The notes: generated by a model not told the origin, from the sequence alone. Shown: positions 1 through 10,490, numbered from the stretch's first letter. The stretch is 64,000 nt of DNA from Linderina pennispora (GCF_002104995.1 NW_024468263.1:248001-312000); one strand, 5' to 3'. A program made the numbers and translations.

Positions 1-87
1 GATGACGCCATAGAAGTTATCAGGCTGACCGACAATGAGAGCAGCTCTTGTGCTGAACCAATGGAGATATCCAGTGGAGACCTATGA
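1..87 (+). CDS. C-terminal tail of an unidentified, probably element-encoded protein (partial)
   Basis: Frame 1 is open from the window edge to a TGA at 85-87 and encodes 28 residues ending in the acidic, serine-rich tail MEISSGDL. The stop is followed at once by a repeat (88-281) that recurs at 32642-32838. This suggests the tail belongs to a mobile-element protein whose 3' flank is the repeat. A similar acidic tail (MEVESSL) precedes another repeat at 10491. The body of the protein lies outside the window, so no function can be assigned. Confidence 0.35.
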   Translation, partial: DDAIEVIRLTDNESSSCAEPMEISSGDL

Positions 88-281
88 CCACTACAATAAC
101 AACTTGTCACCCTGGTTTCACCGATGAGGTCAGATGCCGCACAAGATCAAAAGGAGTTTACAGAGCAAGTCACTCAAACCCGTGTTGAAGCTTAAGAGTT
201 TTTTTTAACCAATTAAATAATTTCTAGCGGACGGTCGGACACTTTTTGGACTATACAATCTTATATATAGGTAAAGATATA
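88..281 (+). repeat. Dispersed repeat R2, copy a (probable 3' end of a mobile element)
   Basis: This stretch matches 32642-32838 in direct orientation. Shared landmarks are CCACTACA..AACA, AGATGCCGCACAAGATCAAA and the end TTATATATAGGTAAAGAT. It begins one base after the stop codon of the partial reading frame at 1-87, so it probably is the 3' untranslated or terminal part of an element. No terminal inverted repeat was seen. Confidence 0.7.
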
Positions 282-458
282 AGCATGTCTTGGGAAAAAT
301 GCGCGCAAGTCCACAATCTGAACAAACCATATCCATCACAAGTACATGATCTGCCATGGCTAGCAGATTCCACACAAAGGACACAAATTTTATTTTCGCT
401 ACTTTTAAAAAGATCAACCTCACCTACCTCAATATTCACCTACCGCTTGGTTGTCGAT

Positions 459-2054
459 ATGGACTCAACGCTGCCTTCTGCACAGAACGCCTTGCCTGAC
501 ATTCTTGGTCTTATTTTCGACCGCATCGAGTATGGCAAGAAGCTGAAGAACGAGTAGGAAAAGTTGGATCACAGAAGAGTGGTTGATACCACCAAGTCGC
601 TTCTCTCAATTGCGCAGGTCTGCCGCTCATGGAGAACTGCTGCGCTGCCTTACTTCTACCAAAGCGCTGAGATGCTTCTCATGCCTGTATCGGATGAAAC
701 CCGCTATTATCCAGAGATGGATTACCCAGAGCTCTCTATGGCAGCCGCTGCTGGGCACAGCCAACTTGTCCGCTCAGTATACCTCTTTCTGTCGCTTGAC
801 CATATTGTTGACGGCATCTCCACCACTATGCTGAAAGCTGGCGCTCTTTCTGCGGCGATCTTCCCAAATGTGACTGAGCTCGTGCTCTATTTCAACAGAA
901 GCAACGTCTTTATCCAAGGAAAATAATCGGAAGAAGTCGGCTCTTTCATTGAGCGTATCCACCAGCTGTTTCCGAATGCACAGGACAGCTCGTTCGTTAT
1001 TAATCCAGGCGTGTGGGCCGACTATGGGGGCATATGCCAAAACTTGATGGGTATTATTGCCCCAATGCCGAGAACCTTTCTATTCCGCGGGCTTGCAGAT
1101 GAAGGTACCGAAATTCAGGGAGAATTTGGTACTGGGATTCAGCGTATGTACCTTGAAATGTATCAGATCTCCGCATGTCAGCTCGCATATTCTAATAGGG
1201 ACACTATCAAAGAGCTGGTGCTTCGTCTAACACCGGATGCCGATGACGAGATAGCCCTCGGAGATATATCAGAGGACCTGGAATCGCTATTCAACTGCAT
1301 CTATCCGAAACTCACCAGGCTATCCATCGAGACAGGACAGGATGTGGTGGGGTGTTTTAGCTTGCCTGATATTAACCTGTTTCCATCGCTGACCAGCCTT
1401 TCTCTGAACACATACTGTGACTTTGACATTGGTTTTTTTGTTGACGACGCAAGCGATAACCTAACATCTCTTACGATATACCTCACCAAACCCATTGTGA
1501 GATCGCTTCGTGGCCGCGTGTTCCCTAACCTCGTTTGTGTCCGTATTCGGAAAACTGACATAACGATTGGGCTCTATGGTATCGACGCTGTAATTGAGGC
1601 GGCACATCTGCCTTTTTTAGTCGCGCCAAATGCCGAATATATCGAAGCCTACTGCCATTCATTGCGCTACCGTCAGTCTCCCCAATCTTTCATCCCGCAA
1701 AACCACTCGAATCCGCAGCTTCGCCATCTAATTATCAGCCAAACTACGCTTACCCTCAGCGTACTCCAGCAGGTTCTGGCTCATTTCCCTGGGCTGATTA
1801 GGATTGGAGTTGACGGGATCCAATCCGATGAAGGAGTCTATCTTAATACGTCGGACAACGAGGTTAGCAGGCTGCTGACGGAGCTCCCAATCCTCAGTAC
1901 TAGTCTGAGACGGATTGATTTTATTACCTCGTGGACTGTCGATTCGCTGATGGTCGTCGCTATTGCGAAGCTGCCCTCCCTCAGGATGGTCACTATCAGA
2001 GCTGCCAGTGAAATGCTTGATGAATATAAGGAAGAAATCGGCAAATCGGTATAG
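459..2054 (+). pseudogene. F-box/LRR-like protein, interrupted by two in-frame stops
   Basis: A single frame runs from the ATG at 459 to a TAG at 2052-2054, broken only by TAG at 555-557 and TAA at 924-926. No frameshift is needed. The N-terminal part (LPDILGLIFDRI ... VCRSWRTAALPYFY) has the look of an F-box: a helix with a downstream W-R/V-C motif. The rest has irregular leucine-rich segments such as YPKLTRLSIET, FPSLTSLSLN and FPNLVCVRI. It resembles the large F-box-like/LRR families of Coemansia-type fungi, whose members would act as substrate receptors of SCF ubiquitin ligases. Full length would be about 531 residues. The two stops make a recently inactivated gene most likely. Stop-codon readthrough or base-call error cannot be excluded. 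Family assignment is by eye. Confidence 0.6.
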
Positions 2055-2933
2055 GACGAGTATCGCGATAGCTTGAGCAGACCGCTATTCAGTGGAAATC
2101 ACATTTGGTAGTTGCGACTTCATCTCCATCTGCAATATATTTGTTTAGCCTTTAGTGCTTTCATATCTGTGAGTGCTTTATGATGTGTTGACATTCGGGC
2201 AACCCCATGCCCTTCGTCACCATGTGCAGATCCAAGTCCCCACCTGTATAAACACTGTGGGCCGGAACGGCCCCATCCTCCCTTTTTTCTTCTCAGAAAA
2301 TTTCCAGTTTATTTCATTCCATAAAGCTCATAACTACTGGATTCTCTAAAGGTTGACATGATGTATCATTGTCATTAGACTTGAAGTATCATATTAAAGC
2401 CTGCTGCTACTAAGTGAATCGGCCAAGATAGCCTTGTAAGAATGCGCAGTATCAAAAATTTTCTGGCACTGAAATGCAAATGCCTGTGGTTCTCGCCGTT
2501 GAGTTCCAGACTAGTGGTGATATAGCGCTACTGGACTTGTCCACACCCAGCCCCGTGTATCGCAGCATTAATGACCTTCAGTTTCGGTCGTCATATGCTG
2601 TTTACTTTTTTCATACATCGATATACTAGCAGATCTTGACTTGCTTGGTTTGCATTTGCCTCAAAACAATGACATGTAAGACTGATGGTGAGAGGTTGAC
2701 TGGCCATCTCATTTCTTGGCAGGAACATCCCGCTTGAAACTGCGTATGGGTAGTAAATCTGTCAAGATATGTGGTTTTCTGCTGCTCAAGAGGTCTCTTG
2801 GCCGAAAATAAGCTGCAGTGGATTGCGGGCTATCCATACATGCTAGCTTCCAACGCTGCTCCATTTTAACGATGCTATGAACATGGTATTCAAAAATACG
2901 ATTGGCCTGAGGTTTTGGCAGCAGACCAGTGTG
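2055..2933. other. Intergenic, no gene seen
   Basis: About 0.9 kb of moderately AT-rich DNA lies between the F-box pseudogene and mobile-element copy A. Reading frames here are short and have no recognisable content. Confidence 0.6.
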
Positions 2934-3830
2934 TTAGAATCTCAAGATCCGATTACTGTGAACTACATAGTTTTTCATCCAGTTGTTCATTTTTCATCTT
3001 CTTTTTGGCTGTGCCACCTGAGCGATGGTATAAAAACTTTGCGCTCACCTCTCCCTTCCTACTTCTCTTTAGCTTTCCTCATCAATATATATTTCTTGAC
3101 TCTGTCGCTTTCTATTGCTGATATGGTCACACCGCTTGCACATCTCTGGATTAAGATACCATTGCTTGACAGCTTGTTCAGAATTTGCGCTATACGAAAG
3201 CTACACACATACCCACATATATGGTATCTTTCATTACTCGTTTCTTATTTCTTTTTCTTCTTGCCCTACACCACCCACCGTGTGCTCTAGACCTACAACA
3301 CGCTCTGCTGCGAAAAGTCGCTGCAGACATTCCAGCATGTTCCCAACCTGCGGGCCTACCAGAGATCGAAGAACCCAACTGTGAAGTGCCATGGCCTTCT
3401 CCGCTGTACAAGTGAGTCATGTAAGCGGGCCATGGCACAATACAGGCGAGCCTATTCGTCTCGGCTCTTGAACCGCGACCTCGCAGCAGGTCTAAACTTC
3501 AGGCTCATTTTCCAGTCACTCTGTGATTCAGGCAGTATTCCTGAACGGTTCCGTCGTTCTACGGCCATTGCTGCCGATGCTTCTGGCACCACTCCAGCTA
3601 CAAAGAACCCGCGCAAGAGGCATGCAGCAGCAGGGGATTCTGCTACCAGCAGCAGCGAACCAGCGCTGAGGCGCCTGCGCTGAGCAGGCCACCAAGGTGG
3701 GAGATGTCCATGATCGACATTGCACCAACAACCATCCGACACGTTCAAATGACCGGTTCGCTGTGATGTTTGTATCGACATGTTACCCCATGCTGACTAG
3801 CAGCCAAGCTCGCATAGCGAGCAGAATAAT
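2934..3830 (+). mobile_element. Copy A of a non-autonomous element carrying a TnpB/Fanzor-like C-terminal relic
   Basis: This block of about 0.9 kb matches 31729-32632 in inverse orientation, from TTAGAATCTCAAGATCCG to the AGCTCGCAT region. The 5' part looks like a promoter: CCACCTGAGCGA just upstream of TATAAAA at 3029-3035, then a pyrimidine-rich leader. The 3' part (about 3291-3683, frame 3) encodes a CC pair, a CHGLLRC..C cysteine pair, then NRDLAAGLNF and SIPERF. This order of cysteine pairs followed by NRDxxAxxNF matches the zinc ribbon and last RuvC motif of TnpB/IS607-type and Fanzor nucleases. The N-terminal and central RuvC parts are absent, so the copy is internally deleted and cannot be autonomous. 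A possible 67-nt intron (GT at 3224, AG at 3290) precedes the ribbon. Family assignment is inference from motif order. Confidence 0.6.
3303..3683 (+). pseudogene. TnpB/Fanzor-like C-terminal zinc ribbon and NRD motif (fragment)
   Basis: Frame 3 encodes about 126 residues. First comes a CCEK segment, then KCHGLLRCTSESCK with a C-x4-C pair. These are followed by LLNRDLAAGLNF, SIPERFRRST and a basic, alanine/serine-rich tail ending in a TGA at 3681-3683. In TnpB-family nucleases the aspartate of NRD is the third RuvC catalytic residue and the cysteines bind zinc. Here the aspartate and at least three cysteines are present, but all upstream catalytic domains are missing. Copy B (31845-32260, minus strand) encodes the same segment with NHD in place of NRD and a one-base frameshift between the cysteines and that motif. 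Confidence 0.5.
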
Positions 3831-3892
3831 TCTAGTAGCTAATAATGAACAGACCCCCGCTCCCACCAGGGTGTAGCGCAAAAATGTTTTTT

Positions 3893-6031
3893 TTAGCAGA
3901 ATAGCCGAGCATTGGGTACATTTGCGCCAAAATCAGTCACGGTCACAGCCTTGTCATGCGAACAAGACACAATCCTTGAACGGTCAAACATGAGCTTGAA
4001 AACCCTGGACGTGTGTGCAGTCTTGATTCGATGTAGCAGCTCGCCAGATTCAAAGCTCCACACCTTTATAGACTCGTCATACGAGCCCGACACAATGACG
4101 CCCATTTCGCGGTTGAACATAATGGTGCGGACCAGATCGGTGTGGGCGTTGATGATGGTGCGCTCGCACTGGCCAGTCTCGATATTCCAGATGCGGATTG
4201 ACCGGTCGCTGCTGCCCGAGGTAATGTATTTGCCGTCAAAATCCAGACATGCGACGCCGCGGGTATGGTCGGACAAGGTTAAAATGCACGAGCGCGTGCC
4301 CAGGTCCCACACTTTTATTGTGCGGTCGCCCGAGGCCGACACCAGGATATCGTCGACCAGCTGCACGGCATTGATGGCCACACGGTGGCCGCGCAGCTCA
4401 AACGAGCTGGCGTAGGCAGAGCCACGCTCCCACACCCGCACAGTCCGGTCCTTGGACGACGTCACCAGCCACTTGTCGTTGAACCGCAGCGACAGCACCG
4501 AGTCCGAATGCCGCAGCGTATGTAGGACTGTCTGTGTTTTCAAGTCCCACACGCAGATGGTCGCATCGGAGGATCCCGTAATCAGCGTGTCCCCGTCGAC
4601 CTGCAGCGTGAGCACAGACCCCGTGTGGGCACACAGCGTGGCCAGCGGCGTGATCTCACCGTTGTCAGCCAGATACCACACCTTGACCGTGTGATCGCGA
4701 CTGCCCGTGAACAGGCGGTTGTGGCGGTCAAACTGCAGACAATAGATGCTCTCTGTATGCGCATTCGGCCACCTTATAGTCCTACAGTCCCCATGCGCCC
4801 AGTTCGACTGCAGCAGATGCTGGCGCTTGTACATGTCGAGCCAGTCCACCGGTGCGATCGGCGGTGCGCTCTCGTGGTGTGCCAAGGCTGTGCAGTTAGC
4901 CGGGATATTGGTAAGTGGGGGCAGGAAACTGACGTCAACAACCGCCTGCCGCCGGTACAGTTTGCCACGGACCCGGCGCTGCTGGATAGATTCGGTGCTC
5001 GGCGACTCGGGATAACTGAACAAACCAGGGCCGTTCTGCGACGGATTGTAGTGACGTTGGGTGGTGGCGCGGTCTGGCGCCGGCTGGAACATGCCCGGCA
5101 GCGTAGGCATGGGCTCGGCAAAAGAGAACTCTCCACACAGCACATTCGATTGTATGCCAGAAGGGCTGCGCTGGCCGCGCTGCGAGACGTACGCCTGGTC
5201 GACCTCTACCGGCGGCTGGCTCAGCACCGAGGCAAACCGCGGCGCCGTATCCCCGTAGAACCCACCTGTGGTCTTGGTGGCCGTGCCGGGGTTTGGAGAG
5301 AACGACATGCTCGCCAGCTGCTGGTTCAGTGAACCAATGCTAGGCAGTGGCTGGCTGGCGAGGCTGCCGGCGTTACTGCGGCTGCGCTTCAGCGCCACAA
5401 GCTCACTGTACGGGTTCTCGATTTCCGGCAACGGCTGTGTGCTCCACGGCTTGGGTGCCCAGGCATGTCCACCCCTTACCCGGCTGGCGGCCTTCTTGCG
5501 GCTGGCCATGGCAGTGCCGTAGTTTATCGGCACAAACGAGTGCTGGGTGTCGTCCGAGTACTGCTCCAGCATCACCACGTCCGGGCTCATTTCGACCGGC
5601 AACGTGTTGTAGAATGCCCACCGGTCCATGTCGATTTTCCAGCCTTGCCGCATGAACAGCGAATGCCACAGAGAGCGGCTGCGGGTCACGGACCACCACT
5701 GGCGGCTCACCAGCGAGACACTCTGGGTTATGTCGGTTAGCGGCAGGTAACTGAGGATCCGTGTGGACAGCTCGATCGGCAGATCGCGGATAAAGTCTCT
5801 GCGCATCATAGCGTCGAGGCGAGCCATCAGTGTGGTGCGGTGCTCCAGTGGCAGGCGAGTGAACATGGCCTCTATCAGTGCTGTGCGCAGTTCGTCGGTG
5901 AGTGGCACACCCGTGCTCTCAATAAGCGTGTCGAGCCAGTCGTGGTGCACCATGGCTTGCCGGGTGGATGGAGACGTGGTCGCAGAGCAGTTGTTGTGTT
6001 CGTCGAAACCTTCGTCCTGAAAGTCATTCAT
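3893..6031 (-). CDS. F-box/WD40 repeat protein (Cdc4/Met30/beta-TrCP type)
   Basis: The 712-residue product is a probable substrate receptor of an SCF ubiquitin ligase. Residues about 79-125 form an F-box (FIRDLPIELSTRILSYLPL ... SLVSRQWW) that would bind Skp1. Upstream is a helical segment like the D-domain of Cdc4-type proteins. Residues about 190-410 are low-complexity. Residues about 420-705 hold six or seven WD40 repeats with clear units such as LFTGSRDHTVKVW, LITGSSDATICVWDL and YITSGSSDRSIRIWN, which would form the phosphodegron-binding propeller. I chose the ATG at 6031 (MNDFQDEG) because the upstream in-frame extension looks non-coding. The frame is fully intact. The repeats resemble beta-TrCP more than a specific yeast protein, so no symbol is given. 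Confidence 0.85.
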   Translation of the reverse strand: MNDFQDEGFDEHNNCSATTSPSTRQAMVHHDWLDTLIESTGVPLTDELRTALIEAMFTRLPLEHRTTLMARLDAMMRRDFIRDLPIELSTRILSYLPLTDITQSVSLVSRQWWSVTRSRSLWHSLFMRQGWKIDMDRWAFYNTLPVEMSPDVVMLEQYSDDTQHSFVPINYGTAMASRKKAASRVRGGHAWAPKPWSTQPLPEIENPYSELVALKRSRSNAGSLASQPLPSIGSLNQQLASMSFSPNPGTATKTTGGFYGDTAPRFASVLSQPPVEVDQAYVSQRGQRSPSGIQSNVLCGEFSFAEPMPTLPGMFQPAPDRATTQRHYNPSQNGPGLFSYPESPSTESIQQRRVRGKLYRRQAVVDVSFLPPLTNIPANCTALAHHESAPPIAPVDWLDMYKRQHLLQSNWAHGDCRTIRWPNAHTESIYCLQFDRHNRLFTGSRDHTVKVWYLADNGEITPLATLCAHTGSVLTLQVDGDTLITGSSDATICVWDLKTQTVLHTLRHSDSVLSLRFNDKWLVTSSKDRTVRVWERGSAYASSFELRGHRVAINAVQLVDDILVSASGDRTIKVWDLGTRSCILTLSDHTRGVACLDFDGKYITSGSSDRSIRIWNIETGQCERTIINAHTDLVRTIMFNREMGVIVSGSYDESIKVWSFESGELLHRIKTAHTSRVFKLMFDRSRIVSCSHDKAVTVTDFGANVPNARLFC

Positions 6032-6614
6032 TTGGGGGAGAGTCGTAAAGAACAAATATAAAATAAGGGAGGGGGCGATGGAGGCAAAGGAGAGCAAGCA
6101 AACAGAAGGCGCCCGAGTGCAAGGAATAAATTACGCGAATGAAATACGGATGATTGTTAGAGACGAAAAATGATGTGGGGTAGCGAGGAGCCAAGAGGCG
6201 AAGAATGGCAAGCGAGCAGCTGCCTTGGGCCGACAGTTTGCAGATAAACGGCGAGAATATTGGCTGGATGCGCTTCCCATTTGATATCTTCAGGTGCCGG
6301 AGCGGGCGAGGGGAGTCTGGGGTTTAGAAAGGCTGCTGCAATAATGCGCAGGTGTCACAAGCACCATCGGAGGCAGCTGATCGAAGCCAGCGCGCCTCCC
6401 AGTCTACCAGCAGCACCAGAAGCAATGGCTGCTTCCAGCGCAGTACCACTTTGCCGATCAAGCCCGTACGACCCAACGAGTGGTCTTCATAGAAGAACCG
6501 CGAACCGCGAACAATCGGCGCCAACTTTAGTTTTTTTGGGTGCCTTCTAACAGCGCTGATTTTCTCAATCGTGAATGCATATTAATCCCGACAAGCGGCA
6601 GAGACAAAAATAGC
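6032..6614. other. Intergenic, promoter of the F-box/WD40 gene and 3' flank of CSTF1
   Basis: About 0.6 kb separates the start of the F-box/WD40 gene from the stop of the next minus-strand gene. No coding content is seen. Confidence 0.5.
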
Positions 6615-7898
6615 TCAGTTTGCAGCGGGCTCGGGGCTCCAATACCGGATCTTGTGGTCAGCGCAGCATGACATAAATGCGTGGGCGTTGGGTGCCGGCT
6701 CAATCCACGTCACCGCTGCGTGGTGGTGGGCCGACCGCTTCAGCAGCTCGCCCGACTGAGCATCCCACGTCACCACCGAGTTGGATCGCTCATCGGCAGC
6801 CATCACAAACGCCTCGTCAAACGAGAAGACCGCCCTCGCGCTCAGCGACTCCAGGGCCGCGCCCTCGTATGCACATGCCAGGCGCCCGGTGCCCACGTCC
6901 CACAGGCACGCGCGGGAGTCAAGCCCGGTGGACAGCAAGTATTTGCGGTTCTTGGAGAAGCTGACGCCCGTGACCGCCCGCCCGCCGTGTGCGTCGGCAA
7001 TCGTCCGCACGCATTTGCCAGCCTGGCCATCCCACAGCTTGACGGTTCCGTCGCTCGAGCTGCTGGCAACCAGCGAGCCGGTGTTCGAGTACCGCACCTG
7101 CGTCACGCTCTTTGCATGCGCATCTCCGCCCAGCAGGTATCCCTGCGACGTCTTCACATCGTAGAGGCGGATCTCGGGCGCATCCCCGCCAGCGGCAATA
7201 TACTCGCCGCTCGGGTGGAATGCAATCGAGCGGTAGGCGAAGTTGTCCTGGATGGTCTTGAATGCGTGCTTGCCGCGCACCACCGTCAGGTCAAACAGCT
7301 TGATTGTGCGGTCCGACGAGCACGACGCCAGCACCAGCCCGTTCGGGTGGAACGCCAGCCCCGTGATTCCCAGCTCATGGTTGTACATGGCCCGGATCAC
7401 CGGCTTCTCGTCTGGACCGGCAGGCTCGGCCGACGGCCCACGCAGGCGGTCCACCTCGATCAGCTTCAGCGACGCATCCATCGAGCCCGTCGCTATGTAC
7501 CGGCCGTCATTGCTGAACCCGGCGGTTGTCGCTATGCCCTTGTGCGTTGTCTGGTACCACAGCCGGTAGTCGGGCACGTCGCTGGCCGTCAGCCCTCGCC
7601 GCGGCGCCTCCAGATCCAATGCTGTGCCTGTAAACGAGTCGTCGTCACCAGCCATCGATTTGTCATCGCCCTCGGTCTCCATGGCTTCCTCGGTGCGCGC
7701 ATTGTCCTCGGCGGCTGCCTGGCCCTTTTCAGCACGCAGGCCCAGCGAGACCAGCTCCTCCAGTCGCGAATTGCTGTCAGCCGTCATTGGCACGCCTGTG
7801 TGCGTAGCAATTGCCTGGCTGAGGCTGGAGAACCCGTATGCCGACAGCTGGCACAGAATCAGCCGCAGCACCTCTTCCCGTCTGACGCCCGTGTCCAT
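6615..7898 (-). CDS. CSTF1: Cleavage stimulation factor subunit 1 (CstF-50)
   Basis: This 427-residue protein is the WD40 subunit of the nuclear complex that binds the GU-rich element downstream of poly(A) sites. The N-terminus (residues about 8-50, REEVLRLILCQLSAYGFSSL) matches the CstF-50 dimerisation helices. The linker ends with VPDYRLWYQTTHKG, equivalent to the conserved YxTxHKG stretch of the family. Repeats from about residue 115 include YIATGSMDASLKLIE, LASCSSDRTIKLFD, AFHPSGEYIAAGGD and VASSSSDGTVKLWDG. Length and repeat order agree with animal CstF-50; budding yeast lacks a clear orthologue. The frame is intact with ATG at 7896-7898. It is divergent from the gene at 8210, with a 19-A tract between them. 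Confidence 0.9.
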   Translation of the reverse strand: MDTGVRREEVLRLILCQLSAYGFSSLSQAIATHTGVPMTADSNSRLEELVSLGLRAEKGQAAAEDNARTEEAMETEGDDKSMAGDDDSFTGTALDLEAPRRGLTASDVPDYRLWYQTTHKGIATTAGFSNDGRYIATGSMDASLKLIEVDRLRGPSAEPAGPDEKPVIRAMYNHELGITGLAFHPNGLVLASCSSDRTIKLFDLTVVRGKHAFKTIQDNFAYRSIAFHPSGEYIAAGGDAPEIRLYDVKTSQGYLLGGDAHAKSVTQVRYSNTGSLVASSSSDGTVKLWDGQAGKCVRTIADAHGGRAVTGVSFSKNRKYLLSTGLDSRACLWDVGTGRLACAYEGAALESLSARAVFSFDEAFVMAADERSNSVVTWDAQSGELLKRSAHHHAAVTWIEPAPNAHAFMSCCADHKIRYWSPEPAAN

Positions 7899-7956
7899 TT
7901 TGGAATATAAAATGCTGAATTTTGTGAATTTGTTCGCTCGGAATCAGAAAAAGACG

Positions 7957-7975
7957 AAAAAAAAAAAAAAAAAAA
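7957..7975 (+). promoter_or_regulatory. Poly(dA:dT) tract in divergent promoter
   Basis: A run of 19 adenines lies in the 311-bp gap between divergent CSTF1 and the gene at 8210. Long poly(dA:dT) tracts disfavour nucleosomes in fungal promoters, so this probably keeps both promoters open. Confidence 0.5.
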
Positions 7976-8209
7976 CTCAGTCGCGTCACTCGAGTGACAG
8001 AACACGAGGAAATGGGGCTCACTGCACGTGCACTTGCTGGCCTTGTACTCTTGTATCTGAGCCACTTTGCTTTTTTCCTCTTTTTTTTTCCTCACCCTTG
8101 AATTTCCATTAGCACACTCTCGCGGCGCTACTCCAACTTGCACACCCACACACATCCCGGCTACGACCTTGGATAAAACGACGGACCCCTATTTGCCCTT
8201 ACACCAACC

Positions 8210-8751
8210 ATGGACGACGACGATGGCAGCGATTCTGACTCATTTTCATTACCTCCAGCCGTGAGTTCCGTGAAACCCCACGAAATCACCCAGCTCGCCC
8301 TGCGGGTCGCCCGCCAAACCACTCCCCACCACCTGCACCTCGAGGGGTCTCTTGCCCAGACATTGCACTGGACCGCGCCATCGACTTTGTCTGGCGTCTA
8401 GGCGCCGAGTACCCGGAAACCCAGCTGGTGCCAGCCGGCGACCATGCGCGCATCTACATGCTGCAGTTTGTCGGTCTGTGGACATCGAGCGTGCTGCCGG
8501 CAGTTATCAGTGGCACCAAAGTCAACGAGAACGACTTGGTTACGCTGGCCAAATGGCTGAAGTGGCAGAGGCACGCGAACCAGCGCAAGGGGCCGTTTTG
8601 GCTCGGCCGCCGCATCGCTCTGCCCGAGGTCGTTGTAGCGCCGTTTGTCGATGAGCTGCTGTTTGATGGCCGGATGCCGGATTCACCCGAGTGTGCTGCG
8701 CTAGCCGCTTGGCTGGCTGCTATCCAGGCGTCGCTGCTCATTGTAGCCTAG
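8210..8751 (+). CDS. Unrecognised protein, frame interrupted once
   Basis: The ATG at 8210 opens an acidic N-terminus (MDDDDGSDSDSF) in frame 2. From about 8344 the convincing coding signal moves to frame 1 (DIALDRAIDFVWRLGAEYP) and runs to a TAG at 8749-8751. A GTGAGT donor at 8261 exists, but no AG acceptor restores the right phase, so a one-base deletion in the sequence is the simpler explanation. The product would be about 180 residues and mostly helical, with WLKWQRHANQRKGPFWLGRR in the middle. I do not recognise the family. Confidence 0.55.
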
Positions 8752-9284
8752 CAGAGGAAGTGCCGGTGTTCTCACACTTCCTTCTCCCGACCGCCCACCT
8801 ATTTCAGTAGTCTCCAAATGTTTTCCAAACAAGATCTTCCACGATTGCCTGGAAAGTGTGACCCTCTCCATGCGGGCACGATTTGCTTCGCCTATGATAC
8901 CCTGTCACCATGGGTTTCTGTGTCCAATGCAAGCTGTGTATCGAAACATGCTGGGAAGCTGCCATGGTCGTACGCATGGGGCTTGCCTAGAAAAAAGTAT
9001 ACCATATAGGAGTGCGTAGATGATTGGTATTTTCCTGGTCCATCTAGGAGAGCAATTTGCTGTTGGCCATGGGCAGCAACAGCGATTTGAATGACTGAAG
9101 CGTTGGTACGGTATATGCGTTGTAAAAAGGTGTCGTACAAATTGTTGCTCTGAAAACACAAGTCATATTTACCCCAACCTTTACCAGACCAATATTGCCA
9201 TGGCCTTATGACATATACAACTACACCTAGAAACATTGGTTATATCTGCAATTTTCTCTCTGCCACCTCGAAGAAAGTATTTTC
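8752..9284. other. Intergenic, no gene seen
   Basis: About 0.5 kb with only short frames. It precedes the repeat-rich block that begins near 9285. Confidence 0.5.
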
Positions 9285-9505
9285 TTAGTAGTCAAGCAAT
9301 GCAGGAATCTTACTATCCGATTTCTGTGAATCAAATAGCTTTTCATTCTGCTGTTCCTTCTCTTTTTATAGATTTTTTGTGTTGGCTATACCACCTGAGC
9401 GACAGCATAAAAGTTTTATGCTCACCTACACACTTTCCTCTTTCTTTAGAATTATTTACTTCAATATAATCCTTGGCTCTGTCACTTAATGTTGATACTA
9501 GTCTT
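9285..9505 (+). repeat. Diverged copy of the mobile element's promoter-like 5' end
   Basis: This stretch aligns with the first 190 bases of elements A and B. The block CCACCTGAGCGA (about 9391-9402) is identical in all three, followed by CATAAAA in place of TATAAAA, GCTCACCT, and a leader with TTCAATATA and CTTGGCTCTGTCACTT. Similarity fades after about 9500. Together with the tail repeat at 10491 it may mark a third, more decayed element spanning roughly 9285-10684. Confidence 0.6.
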
Positions 9506-9569
9506 ACACTACTAGCACCCTTTTGGACTTGTTCTAATTCATAGGGTTTCAGGAACCCATGAATCAAAC

Positions 9570-10245
9570 CCCCTAGGCCACAATAGGTACTCATACTATT
9601 CCAGGCAATTAATACCACTACTTAGATGGGAATCCACCCCTTCACCTAACGATTCCTCCTTCCTTCTTTCATTCAGCATATTACATATGTTCAATATATA
9701 TTATGGAAAGGTGCTTAGATAGTAAATGTGTTTGCCCTATAGAATAGTATGGCTGGCCATTGTGGCCTAAAAGGTCTTGATCTATAGGTTCCTAAAATCA
9801 TAAGGGTTTGGAACCACACTATTTACACATATATGAGGTTAAGGGGCTAAGGTTGCTAAACAATTGGTAGGCTTTGTCTGCCTACTAACAAACTACCAGA
9901 GATATACTATTAGTAAACTTTTCATCATAACTGATCTGTGACAAAGAGACATGGGGCCTGCCCTAGGAGGCTCATAAAAAACCAGCCTGCTTCACTAATT
10001 GCTAATAAAGGCTTTATAGTCGAAGTTCTAGCTCTGGTTCCAAATCCACAAGAGTTTAGTAATCCTATATATCAACCCACTAGCCCACATTGACCATTCA
10101 TACTATTCCAGAGGGACTAATACTACTACTTAGACAGGCACTTACCCTTTTACCTAATAGCTCCTCCTTCGTTCTTTCATAAAGCACATTCTATATAACA
10201 AATATAAGTTATAGAAGGGTGCCTAGAGAGCAAGTATATTCCAAA
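9570..10245. repeat. Diverged direct repeat pair in AT-rich DNA (units 9570-9735 and 10080-10245)
   Basis: The two units share an order of short identical blocks: CATACTATTCCAG, ACTACTTAGA, ACCTAA..CTCCTCCTTC and GTTCTTTCAT or CTTCTTTCAT, then a TTATGGAAAGGTGC or TTATAGAAGGGTGC end. Spacing between units is about 0.5 kb. No reading frame is preserved. This looks like internal duplication within a decayed element. Confidence 0.55.
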
Positions 10246-10490
10246 CAATTGCAGTAAATTTCTTATCTAAGTTTATCACAATGGAGACATAATACTTAGA
10301 AACCACACATATCTAGGCAAAATGAAAGGTCCCCTGTTCTTATAGGAATAGGAGGCATCTACATTCCTGGATCCTGATGCAAGGGACAAGTTTGATTTGA
10401 AAACGAAGCAGTACACATTCTGACCAGGTACATGAAATATCCAGGTAATGCAAGCTCGATTTTATAGTCTTGTTGCGCGCCCGCTGCGGC

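Noticed and set aside
6681-7910. 409-codon plus-strand frame
   Set aside because: It lies entirely antisense to CSTF1, whose family motifs are unambiguous.
8261-8359. Possible 99-nt intron in the gene at 8210
   Set aside because: Donor and acceptor look acceptable but the joined phase leads to a stop; a one-base error fits better.
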